A DNA stretch of 5,100 nucleotides from contig JAOPWK010000288.1 in assembly GCA_025965735.1 (NCBI GenBank), positions 1 to 5,100 of the forward strand, written 5' to 3'. The notes beneath the pieces were generated by a model. That model was not told the origin of the DNA. It worked only from the letters and a program-made list of their open reading frames with translations, and did no database searches. This DNA is from Frankiales bacterium (lineage in GTDB: Bacteria; Actinomycetota; Actinomycetes; Mycobacteriales; SCTD01). The position numbers were made by a program, and so were the translations under genes. This document shows, piece after piece, positions 1-5,100 of the stretch (its first letter is position 1; every line of letters starts with the position of its first letter).

Positions 1-1130
1 TGGCCGGCCGGGCCGAGTCGCTGGAGCGCTCCGCGCGTCAGGAGCGAGCCGCCCGCGAGCGCCTCGTCGCCCTGCGCGCCTCCCGCTCCCGCGGCGCCGT
101 CGTGGCCGCAGCCGTCGTGCGGGGAGCGCAGGAGGCGCTGGCCCGCATCTCGGTCTCGCTGTCCGCGGCGGCGGCCGAACGGGAGGCTGCCGCGGCGGCG
201 CGGTCGGTCACCGAGGGAGAGCTGCTCGCGCTGCGCTCCCGCACCCGCGAGCTGTCCGCCGACCTCGAGCGGCTGACCGATGTCGTGCACCGCGACGAGG
301 TCGCCCGGGCCGAGCAGCGCCTGCGCATCGAGCAGCTCGAGGAGCGGGCGGTCAGCGAGTGGGGCGTCCCGCTCGAGCAGCTCGTGGCGGAGTACGGCCC
401 CTCGGTGCGCGTGCCCGTCGTGCTGGAGGACGGCACGGTGGACGAGGACGCCGACCCCGTCCCGTACGACCGCGTCGCGCAGGAGAAGCGCGCCGCCACC
501 GCCGAGCGGGCGCTGGCCCTGCTCGGGAAGGTCAACCCGCTGGCGCTGGAGGAGTACGCCGCGCTCGAGGAGCGCTCGGCCTTCCTGTCGACCCAGCTGG
601 AGGACCTGCGGGCCACCCGTCGCGACCTGCTGGACATCGTCAAGGACGTCGACGAGCGCATCCACGACGTGTTCGCCGCCGCCTTCGCCGACACCCAGCG
701 CGAGTTCGTGCACGTCTTCGCGACGCTGTTCCCCGGCGGCGAGGGCAAGCTCGTGCTGACCGACCCGGACGACCTGCTGACCACCGGCATCGAGGTGCTC
801 GCCCGCCCGGCCGGCAAGAAGGTCAGCCGCCTGTCGCTGCTGTCCGGCGGCGAGCGGTCGCTGACCGCGATCGCCCTGCTGGTCGCCATCTTCCGCGCGC
901 GCCCCTCGCCGTTCTACGTGATGGACGAGGTGGAGGCCGCACTCGACGACCGCAACCTCGGCCGGCTGCTCCAGCTCCTGGAGGGCCTGCGCGAGGCCAG
1001 CCAGCTCATCGTCATCACGCACCAGAAGCGGACGATGGAGATCGCCGACGCGCTGTACGGCGTGACGATGCGCGGCGACGGCATCTCGGCCGTGGTCAGC
1101 CAGCGCCTGCGCGAGCGCGAGCCCGCCTGA
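1..1130 (+). CDS. smc: Chromosome segregation ATPase SMC, C-terminal part (5' end outside window)
   Basis: This is the C-terminal 375 residues of SMC, the ATPase that with ScpA and ScpB compacts and separates the chromosome. The reading frame is open from base 3, so the gene begins upstream; full SMC proteins are near 1,200 residues, and the N-terminal Walker A lobe, hinge and first coil are outside the window. The visible part opens with Ala/Arg/Glu-rich coiled coil (roughly codons 1-130), then the returning coil, then the C-terminal ATPase lobe. That lobe has the signature motif LSGGE at 840-854, Walker B FYVMDE at 912-929, a D-loop ALDD just after it, and the switch histidine in VITHQ (codon 1020-1022). 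The LSGGERSLTAIALL context and the coil before it separate SMC from ABC transporters and from RecN. All C-terminal catalytic motifs are intact. It ends in TGA with 96 bases before ftsY. Confidence 0.96.
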   Translation, partial: AGRAESLERSARQERAARERLVALRASRSRGAVVAAAVVRGAQEALARISVSLSAAAAEREAAAAARSVTEGELLALRSRTRELSADLERLTDVVHRDEVARAEQRLRIEQLEERAVSEWGVPLEQLVAEYGPSVRVPVVLEDGTVDEDADPVPYDRVAQEKRAATAERALALLGKVNPLALEEYAALEERSAFLSTQLEDLRATRRDLLDIVKDVDERIHDVFAAAFADTQREFVHVFATLFPGGEGKLVLTDPDDLLTTGIEVLARPAGKKVSRLSLLSGGERSLTAIALLVAIFRARPSPFYVMDEVEAALDDRNLGRLLQLLEGLREASQLIVITHQKRTMEIADALYGVTMRGDGISAVVSQRLREREPA

Positions 1131-1140
1131 CCTCGTCGCC

Positions 1141-1198
1141 GATCAGGCAGTTGTGGCACGCCCGCTGAGCGTGGGCCGCGTGCCACAACTGCATGATC
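1141..1198. repeat. Long imperfect palindrome (hairpin) between smc and ftsY
   Basis: The left arm is 1141-1160 and the right arm 1179-1198. They are reverse complements at 19 of 20 positions; the single mismatch is at 1146 against 1193. The inner 14 bp (GCAGTTGTGGCACG with its complement) are perfect. The 18-base loop (1161-1178) can itself pair CCC with GGG. It begins 11 bases after the smc stop and ends 28 bases before the ftsY start. The arms are richer in A and T than the surrounding genes. No T-run follows either arm, so it is not a standard intrinsic terminator, although a T-less hairpin could still stop transcription or protect the smc mRNA end. A dispersed REP-like element is an alternative; one window cannot decide this. 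Confidence 0.8.
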
Positions 1199-1214
1199 GG
1201 CGGGGCGCCGCTGG

Positions 1215-1220
1215 TAGACA
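1215..1220 (+). promoter_or_regulatory. Possible -10 element of a leaderless ftsY promoter
   Basis: TAGACA lies six bases before the GTG start of ftsY, the spacing expected if transcription starts at the start codon. It fits the TANNNT pattern except for the last base. There is no convincing Shine-Dalgarno sequence before this GTG, which fits a leaderless mRNA. No good -35 hexamer is present 16-18 bases upstream; that region is the right arm of the palindrome. The call rests on a short motif. Confidence 0.3.
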
Positions 1221-1226
1221 CGAGCC

Positions 1227-2429
1227 GTGATCGAGCTCATCGGCCTGCTGGTCGCCGTCCTGGTCCTGACGGTCGTCGCCGTCGTCGCGTTCGTCAGCGG
1301 GAAAGGCGGCCGCAGGAGCGCGCCGCGCCCCGCGCCGAAGCCCGGCGTCGACTACCGGCCGGGCACGGGCGACGACGCGGAGGTCCCGCGGGACACGCCG
1401 AAGCGCCTCGTCGCGGTGGTCGAGTTGCCGGACGACGTGGCCGTGCTGCCGTCGGACACCGAGAGCGTCGGCCGTCCGCTCGACGTGCCGGAGCCGAGCG
1501 CAGGACGGCTCACCCGGCTGCGCTCCCGGCTGGCCCGCAGCCAGAGCACCCTCGGCCGCGGGCTGTTCGCGCTGCTGTCCCGCGACAACCTCGACGAGGA
1601 CACCTGGGAGGAGGTCGAGGACACGCTGCTCGGCGCCGACATGGGCGTCGCCGCGACCACAGAGCTCGTCCAGCGGCTGCGCACCCGGGTCCGGGTCGAC
1701 GGCGTCCGGACCGTGTCCGAGCTGCGTCCGATGCTGCGCGAGGAGCTCGTCACCGCGATCGGCGCGGACGTCGACCGCACCCTGCAGACGATGCCGCACC
1801 CGGACGGCTCGCCCGCCGTGGTGCTCGTCGTCGGCGTCAACGGCACCGGCAAGACCACCACCTGCGGCAAGCTCGCGCGCGTGCTCGTGGCTGACGGCCG
1901 CTCGGTCGTCCTCGGCGCGGCTGACACCTTCCGCGCCGCCGCCGCCGACCAGCTGCAGACCTGGGGCGAGCGGGTCGGCGCCAGCACCGTGCGCGGCCCC
2001 GAGGGCGGCGACCCGGCCAGCGTCGCCTTCGACGCCGTCGCCAAGGGCAAGGAGCTCAAGGTCGACACGGTGCTGATCGACACGGCCGGCCGCCTGCACA
2101 CCAAGACCGGCCTCATGGACGAGCTCGGCAAGGTCAAGCGAGTCATCGAGAAGCACGGGCCCGTGGACGAGACGCTGCTCGTCCTGGACGCCACCACCGG
2201 CCAGAACGGCGTCGTGCAGGCCCGCGTCTTCACCGAGGCCGTCACGGTCACGGGCATCGTGCTCACCAAGCTGGACGGCACCGCCAAGGGCGGCATCGTC
2301 ATCGCCGTGCAGCGGGAGCTCGGCATCCCGGTCAAGCTCATCGGGCTGGGCGAGGGGCCGGACGACCTGGCGCCGTTCGAGCCCGAGGCGTTCGCGGACG
2401 CCCTGCTCGGTGACGAGGCAGCGCTCTAG
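1227..2429 (+). CDS. ftsY: Signal recognition particle receptor FtsY
   Basis: FtsY is the membrane-bound SRP receptor GTPase. It docks Ffh-ribosome complexes and hands nascent membrane proteins to the SecYEG channel. The 400-residue protein starts with a hydrophobic helix (residues 2-23) followed by basic residues (K26, R29, R30), then an acidic and proline-containing linker to about residue 95, then the helical N domain (about 100-190), then the SRP-type GTPase domain. Motifs seen: P-loop GVNGTGKTTT (203-212), DTFRAAAADQL (233-243), DTAGR (285-289), TKLDG (347-351) followed by TAKGG, and the closing GLGEGPDDL (373-381). Ffh is excluded because there is no C-terminal methionine-rich M domain and the protein ends right after the G domain. 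The GTG start is chosen because the membrane helix begins directly there; no Shine-Dalgarno sequence is evident. Its stop overlaps that of the opposing methyltransferase gene. Confidence 0.97.
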   Translation: MIELIGLLVAVLVLTVVAVVAFVSGKGGRRSAPRPAPKPGVDYRPGTGDDAEVPRDTPKRLVAVVELPDDVAVLPSDTESVGRPLDVPEPSAGRLTRLRSRLARSQSTLGRGLFALLSRDNLDEDTWEEVEDTLLGADMGVAATTELVQRLRTRVRVDGVRTVSELRPMLREELVTAIGADVDRTLQTMPHPDGSPAVVLVVGVNGTGKTTTCGKLARVLVADGRSVVLGAADTFRAAAADQLQTWGERVGASTVRGPEGGDPASVAFDAVAKGKELKVDTVLIDTAGRLHTKTGLMDELGKVKRVIEKHGPVDETLLVLDATTGQNGVVQARVFTEAVTVTGIVLTKLDGTAKGGIVIAVQRELGIPVKLIGLGEGPDDLAPFEPEAFADALLGDEAAL

Positions 2430-2995
2430 CGGCGGTCGACCGACACGCACCAGTCGGAGCCCGGCTCCAGCGGTGCCCCCTGCCACGTCGCGTGCCGCGC
2501 GACGGGTGAAAGACCGGCCGCTGCGGACCAGGCGTCGTACTCCTCGACCCCCAGCTCGTCGGTGCGCCAGCCGCTGACGAGCAGCCCGTCCGGCCGCAGC
2601 GCTGCCGCGAGCCGCCGCACGACCTCCGGGCCGGTGCCCGGCTCGAGGAAGATCATGACGTTGCCTGCGGCGACGACCAGGTCGTACGAGCCGTCACCTT
2701 CGTACGCGACGAGATCGGCGAGGTGCCAGGGCAGGCCGGGCGCGGCTGCCCGCGCGACGTCCAGCATCGAGGCGTCGCTGTCGACGCCGGAAACCTCGTA
2801 GCCGCGCGCCGCCAACTCGATGGCGACGCGGCCGGTCCCGCAGCCGGCGTCCAGCACCCGGCTGCCCGGCGGCACCAGCGCGGCGACGTACGCCGCCTCG
2901 CCGTGCACGTCCACGCCCGAGGCGGCCAGGTCGCGGAACGCCTGGTCGTACGACGTGCCTCGAGTACCACCCGTCTCCTGCAGCCAGCGGCTCAT
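2426..2995 (-). CDS. Small class I SAM-dependent methyltransferase, substrate unknown
   Basis: This 189-residue protein has a Rossmann-type methyltransferase fold. Motif I is VLDAGCGTG (47-55), the SAM-binding glycine loop. The acidic residue ending strand 2 is D72 in GVDSD, expected to hold the ribose hydroxyls. A HLADL segment (91-95) follows, then strand 4 YDLVVAAGNV (104-113), and a helix and strand with LRPDGLLVSGW (133-143). The substrate cannot be told from sequence: such small proteins include enzymes acting on small molecules, quinones, RNA or protein. The short C-terminal part lacks an added substrate domain. It is transcribed against ftsY, sharing a CTAG stop, and away from amt. 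No ribosome binding site precedes the ATG, but a TAGCCT lies six bases upstream, so the mRNA may be leaderless. Its place between ftsY and the nitrogen operon suggests no clear functional link to either. Confidence 0.88.
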   Translation of the reverse strand: MSRWLQETGGTRGTSYDQAFRDLAASGVDVHGEAAYVAALVPPGSRVLDAGCGTGRVAIELAARGYEVSGVDSDASMLDVARAAAPGLPWHLADLVAYEGDGSYDLVVAAGNVMIFLEPGTGPEVVRRLAAALRPDGLLVSGWRTDELGVEEYDAWSAAAGLSPVARHATWQGAPLEPGSDWCVSVDRR

Positions 2996-3001
2996 GCCAG
3001 C

Positions 3002-3007
3002 AGGCTA
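3002..3007 (-). promoter_or_regulatory. Possible -10 element of a leaderless methyltransferase promoter
   Basis: On the minus strand TAGCCT fully fits the actinobacterial TANNNT -10 pattern and stands six bases before the ATG, so the transcript would begin at or next to the start codon. No Shine-Dalgarno sequence exists in these bases. The -35 position (about 3024-3030) has no clear consensus and falls on the first GlnR-like GAAAC, so GlnR binding could also affect this gene. This is an inference from motif and spacing. Confidence 0.4.
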
Positions 3008-3013
3008 GGGAAG

Positions 3014-3060
3014 TTCACGTCGGCGAAACACGCAGCGCCGGACTGTCACGGTCGCGAAAC
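3014..3060 (+). promoter_or_regulatory. GlnR-type binding sites upstream of amt (two half-site pairs)
   Basis: The actinobacterial nitrogen regulator GlnR is known to bind GTnAC-n6-GAAAC units. Here GTCAC (3045-3049), six bases, then GAAAC (3056-3060) is an exact match. TTCAC (3014-3018), six bases, then GAAAC (3025-3029) matches with one change (G to T at the first base). The two GAAAC elements are 31 bases apart, close to three helical turns. A third GAAAC at 3079-3083 has only a poor partner (GCACC, 3068-3072). The position before an amt-glnK operon, a well-known GlnR target in Streptomyces, supports the call. Activation of amt under nitrogen limitation is the expected effect. The gap between the pairs is longer than in the tight tandem consensus. 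Confidence 0.75.
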
Positions 3061-3098
3061 ACCTGCTGCACCGCATGCGAAACACGCCGCGACGAGGG

Positions 3099-3126
3099 TT
3101 CCTCCGCAAGCCCCGCAACGGAGGAG
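3099..3126 (+). promoter_or_regulatory. Hairpin covering the amt ribosome binding site
   Basis: CCTCCG at 3101-3106 is complementary to CGGAGG at 3119-3124, with a further T-A pair (3100/3125) and a T-G wobble (3099/3126) and a 12-base loop (3107-3118). The right arm contains the amt Shine-Dalgarno sequence GGAGG (3120-3124), six bases before the ATG, which also decides the amt start. If folded in the mRNA the stem would hide the ribosome binding site. The left arm carries the CCTCC of the 16S anti-SD. Whether it regulates or is a chance pairing in GC-rich DNA is not known. Confidence 0.45.
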
Positions 3127-3130
3127 AAGC

Positions 3131-4543
3131 ATGGATCCCGAAATGATCGACGGTGCCAACGCCGGCTTCGTCATGGTGTGCGCCTTCCTGGTGCTGCTCA
3201 TGACGCCCGGTCTGGCGTTCTTCTACGGCGGCATGAGTCGGAGCAAGAGCGTCCTCAACATGATGATGATGAGCTTCAGCGCCATCGCCGTCGTGAGCGT
3301 GCTGTGGGTCCTGTACGGCTACGCCCTGACTTTCGGCGAGGACAAGGGCGGGCTGATCGGCTTCAGCAGCGGCCTTCTCGGGCTGTCCGACCTGACCAAC
3401 AACGCGACCTTCGGCGCGGTCGAAGCCGGCGCCGAGGGGGTCATCAACACCTACGCGCTGCCCGACATGGTGTTCGCCGGTTTCCAGATGATGTTCGCCA
3501 TCATCACCGTCGCCCTCATCAGCGGCGCGGTGGCGGACCGCATGAAGTTCGGCAGCTGGCTGGCCTTCATCGCGCTCTGGGTGACGCTGGTCTACTTCCC
3601 CGTCGCACACTGGGTCTTCGCGTTCGGCGTGGCCGAGGAGGGCGGTGAGGCCGCCGGCTTCGCGAACGGCTTCTTCGCGGCGGAGACCGGAGGCTGGATC
3701 GTCAACCGCCTGGGCGCCTTCGACCTCGCGGGCGGCACGGCGGTGCACATCAACGCCGGTGCGGCCGCCCTCGCGCTGATCCTCGTGCTCGGCAAGCGCC
3801 GCGGGTTCGGCAAGGAGCCGATGCGCCCGCACAACCTGCCGTTCGTGATGCTCGGCACCGGCCTGCTGTGGTTCGGCTGGTTCGGCTTCAACGTGGGCTC
3901 CACGCTCGGCTCCACGGCGTACTCCGGCCTGGTGCTGGTCAACACGCAGGTGGCCACGGGCGCTGCGATCCTCGGCTGGCTGCTCGTCGAGAAGCTGCGC
4001 GACGGCCACATGACCACCCTGGGCGCCGCCTCCGGAGCGGTGGCCGGGCTGGTCGCCATCACGCCGGCCTGCGGCTTCGTCAACGCGTACGGGGCGATCG
4101 CCATCGGCGTGGTCGCCGGCATCGTCTGCGCTCTGGCCGTGACGTTCAAGCACCGGCTCGGCTACGACGACGCGCTCGACGTCGTCGGCGTCCACCTGGT
4201 CGGCGGCCTCGTCGGCACGCTGATGATCGGCATCGTCGGCGACCAGACGCACACCCTCACCGACAGCCTGCTGGACGGCGGGAGCCTGGGCCTGCTCGGC
4301 ACGCAGGCCGTGGCAGCCGCCGCGGTCCTGGCGTACTCCTTCGTCGTCACGCTGGTCATCGCGCTGATCCTCAAGGCCGTCATGGGGATCCGCGTCTCCG
4401 AGGAGGAGGAGATCACCGGGATCGACCAGAGCACGCACGCCGAGACGGCGTACGAGATCGGCGGCGGCATCGGCGGCGGCGGGACGGGCCTTCCCGGCGC
4501 GGCCACCGCCACCCGCCCGTCGGGCGTCGAGGTGTCCTCATGA
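3131..4543 (+). CDS. amt: Ammonium channel/transporter Amt
   Basis: Amt is a trimeric inner-membrane channel that takes up ammonium when it is scarce. The 470-residue protein begins straight in the first membrane helix (AGFVMVCAFLVLLMTPGLAFFYGG), and hydrophobic stretches consistent with the family's 11 helices follow. Conserved features: two stacked gate phenylalanines F118 and F122 in GFQMMF, D198 and the first pore histidine H206 in FDLAGGTAVHINAG, WFGWFGFNVGS, and the second pore histidine H355 in VGVHLVGG. The 149-residue histidine spacing matches E. coli AmtB. The cytoplasmic tail has the conserved MGIRVSEEEEITGIDQSTHAETAYE (418-442), used in PII control, then a glycine-rich extension (443-470) not needed by the family. 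The start is set by GGAGGAG six bases upstream; a longer in-frame reading upstream is rejected. The end overlaps glnK by ATGA. GlnR-like sites lie upstream. Confidence 0.97.
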   Translation: MDPEMIDGANAGFVMVCAFLVLLMTPGLAFFYGGMSRSKSVLNMMMMSFSAIAVVSVLWVLYGYALTFGEDKGGLIGFSSGLLGLSDLTNNATFGAVEAGAEGVINTYALPDMVFAGFQMMFAIITVALISGAVADRMKFGSWLAFIALWVTLVYFPVAHWVFAFGVAEEGGEAAGFANGFFAAETGGWIVNRLGAFDLAGGTAVHINAGAAALALILVLGKRRGFGKEPMRPHNLPFVMLGTGLLWFGWFGFNVGSTLGSTAYSGLVLVNTQVATGAAILGWLLVEKLRDGHMTTLGAASGAVAGLVAITPACGFVNAYGAIAIGVVAGIVCALAVTFKHRLGYDDALDVVGVHLVGGLVGTLMIGIVGDQTHTLTDSLLDGGSLGLLGTQAVAAAAVLAYSFVVTLVIALILKAVMGIRVSEEEEITGIDQSTHAETAYEIGGGIGGGGTGLPGAATATRPSGVEVSS

Positions 4544-4878
4544 GGCTCGTCACCGGGATCCTCAAGCCGTTCAAGCTCGACGACGTCAAGACCGCCCTCG
4601 AGGCCTTCGGCGTGCAGGGCATGACGGTCAGCGAGGTGCAGGGCTTCGGCCGGCAGCGCGGGCACACCGAGGTCTACCGCGGCGCGGAGTACACCGTGTC
4701 GTTCGTGCCGAAGGTGCGCGTGGAGGTGCTGGTCGACGACGCGGACGCGGCCGACGTGCTGGAGGTCATCGCGAAGTCGGCGCAGACCGGTGCGATCGGC
4801 GATGGCAAGGTCTGGAGCACCCCGGTGGACGACGTCGTCCGGGTCCGGACCGGCGAACGCGGAGTGGAGGCCATCTGA
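4540..4878 (+). CDS. glnK: PII nitrogen regulatory protein, first copy
   Basis: PII is a trimeric cytosolic sensor of ATP/ADP and 2-oxoglutarate that plugs Amt when nitrogen is sufficient. The protein is 112 residues, exactly the family length, starting MRLVTGILKPFKLDDVK. The T-loop region has Q39, Y46 and Y51 (E. coli numbering fits without gaps) and K58. The nucleotide-binding B-loop is TGAIGDGK (83-90), with R101 and R103 in VVRVRTGE. Y51 is the residue adenylylated by GlnD in Corynebacterium and Streptomyces and uridylylated in enterobacteria, so modification here is plausible. GAGG at 4529-4532, seven bases before the ATG, lies within the amt end; the ATGA overlap implies coupling with amt. 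Its own stop TGA shares a base with the ATG of the next 28-codon ORF. The glnB or glnK name is by context next to amt. Confidence 0.97.
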   Translation: MRLVTGILKPFKLDDVKTALEAFGVQGMTVSEVQGFGRQRGHTEVYRGAEYTVSFVPKVRVEVLVDDADAADVLEVIAKSAQTGAIGDGKVWSTPVDDVVRVRTGERGVEAI

Positions 4879-4964
4879 TGAGCGGAGGCTGTGGTCGCGG
4901 CTCCGCGACGCAGGGGCGCAGGCCGCGTGCCGCTGCCGGAGCGAAGGGCGAGGTGTCGGAGTGA
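4878..4964 (+). CDS. 28-codon ORF linking the two PII genes; possible coupling ORF or amt-tail remnant
   Basis: The ORF reads MSGGCGRGSATQGRRPRAAA then GAKGEVSE. Its ATG overlaps the glnK stop (TGATG) and has GGAGG at 4866-4870, seven bases upstream. Its TGA overlaps the GTG of the second PII gene (GTGA). So it is well placed to be translated and to carry ribosomes to the next start. It is basic and rich in Gly, Ala and Arg, with one cysteine and no recognisable domain. About 21 of 27 codons end in G or C, less than the neighbours, which speaks against a strongly selected protein. The last residues GEVSE resemble the Amt end VEVSS, and the ATG aligns with the start of the Amt glycine-rich tail when the two PII copies are aligned. 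It may instead be plain intergenic DNA. Confidence 0.4.
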   Translation: MSGGCGRGSATQGRRPRAAAGAKGEVSE

Positions 4965-5100
4965 GGCTCGTGACCGCAGTCGTGAAGCCGTTCAAGCTCG
5001 ACGACGTCAAGAGCGCGCTGGAGGCGCTCGGCGTGCAGGGCATGACGGTCAGCGAGGTGCAGGGCTTCGGCCGCCAGCGCGGGCACACCGAGGTCTACCG
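4961..5100 (+). CDS. glnB: PII nitrogen regulatory protein, second copy (cut by window end)
   Basis: The first 46 codons of a second PII gene are visible, ending at the T-loop residue Y46; the modification site, B-loop and C-terminus lie outside the window. The GTG start is chosen because it gives the family N-terminus MRLVTAVVKPFKLDDVK in register with the first copy, and GAGG stands at 4950-4953, seven bases upstream. It matches the first copy at 41 of 46 residues (differences at 6, 7, 8, 18 and 23) and at 127 of 140 bases. Its start overlaps the stop of the 28-codon ORF. Two PII proteins in one operon could form mixed trimers or divide targets between Amt and other partners. Whether it is complete cannot be seen. 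The glnB name only marks it as a second paralogue; the sequence does not tell glnB from glnK. Confidence 0.93.
   Translation, partial: MRLVTAVVKPFKLDDVKSALEALGVQGMTVSEVQGFGRQRGHTEVY

Larger units (their letters stand above)
4540..5100 (+). repeat. Tandem duplication of the PII gene (421-base offset)
   Basis: Bases 4540-4679 and 4961-5100 are direct copies with 13 differences in 140. The match is uneven: codons 9-17 (27 bases) are identical, and from codon 24 to the window end 71 bases contain one silent change (4653 against 5074), while most changes are in codons 4-8 and 18-23. Similarity reaches slightly upstream of the start codons: CGAGGTGTC precedes both, followed by four differing bases and then TGAGGCTCGT. 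The second copy continues beyond the window. Confidence 0.9.

Noticed and set aside
38..889. A 283-codon minus-strand frame and shorter plus-strand frames within smc
   Set aside because: They are Ser/Arg-rich shadows of the smc coding frame, which carries the intact ATPase motifs.
1141..1198. Calling the palindrome a Rho-independent terminator
   Set aside because: Neither side is followed by a T-run, and the 18-base loop is long. It is kept as a repeat with unknown function.
1143..2486. A 447-codon open frame on the minus strand opposite ftsY
   Set aside because: It mirrors the ftsY codon pattern, has no family motif, is rich in Asp, Gly, Ala, Arg and His as antisense frames of GC-rich genes are, and overlaps both ftsY and the methyltransferase.
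3072..3079. The palindrome CGCATGCG as an operator
   Set aside because: It is eight bases, easily a chance event in GC-rich DNA, and it overlaps the third GAAAC element, which explains the region better.
2723..3130. An in-frame upstream extension of amt giving a 606-residue protein
   Set aside because: The added part is antisense to the methyltransferase and the regulatory gap, has no signal peptide or domain, and the ATG at 3131 has a strong SD and begins directly in the first Amt helix.
3005..4438. A 477-codon open frame on the minus strand opposite amt
   Set aside because: It is a low-complexity Asp/His/Gln/Glu-rich shadow of amt with no domain, and it runs across the amt promoter region.
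3868..4539. An upstream in-frame extension of the first PII giving a 336-residue fusion
   Set aside because: The upstream part is an Arg-rich shadow of amt in another frame; PII is 112 residues from the ATG at 4540, which has an SD and the usual ATGA overlap.

Overview
The window is ordinary chromosomal DNA from a high-GC actinobacterium. G or C is strongly preferred at third codon positions, GTG starts are used, the FtsY has an N-terminal membrane anchor, and smc, ftsY, amt and PII genes lie close together, an arrangement I recall from actinobacteria. I cannot fix the genus from sequence alone.

Layout. Positions 1-1130 encode the C-terminal 375 residues of the chromosome condensation ATPase SMC; its start lies outside the window. 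A 96-base gap follows, holding a large near-perfect inverted repeat (1141-1198) and a possible leaderless promoter for ftsY. FtsY, the signal recognition particle receptor, fills 1227-2429. A small class I SAM-dependent methyltransferase runs the other way (2995 to 2426). It meets ftsY end to end, and the two stop codons share one CTAG. The 135-base divergent gap (2996-3130) is densely regulatory. It has two GlnR-type half-site pairs (one exact, one with a single mismatch), a third copy of the same GCGAAACAC core, a leaderless-type -10 for the methyltransferase, and a hairpin that would cover the amt Shine-Dalgarno sequence.

From 3131 to the right edge lies a nitrogen-sensing operon: the ammonium channel amt, a complete 112-residue PII protein (glnK), a 28-codon ORF, and a second PII gene cut by the window end. 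Each gene overlaps the next by one to four bases (ATGA, TGATG, GTGA), so translational coupling is likely throughout. Amt imports ammonium. PII proteins sense ATP/ADP and 2-oxoglutarate and block Amt through the T-loop. GlnR would switch on transcription when nitrogen is scarce.

I see no mobile element, CRISPR array, RNA gene or obviously new system. The points most worth checking are the tandem, nearly identical PII genes joined by a 28-codon ORF that may be a remnant of a duplicated amt tail, the GlnR-like sites, the SD-covering hairpin, and the palindrome between smc and ftsY.
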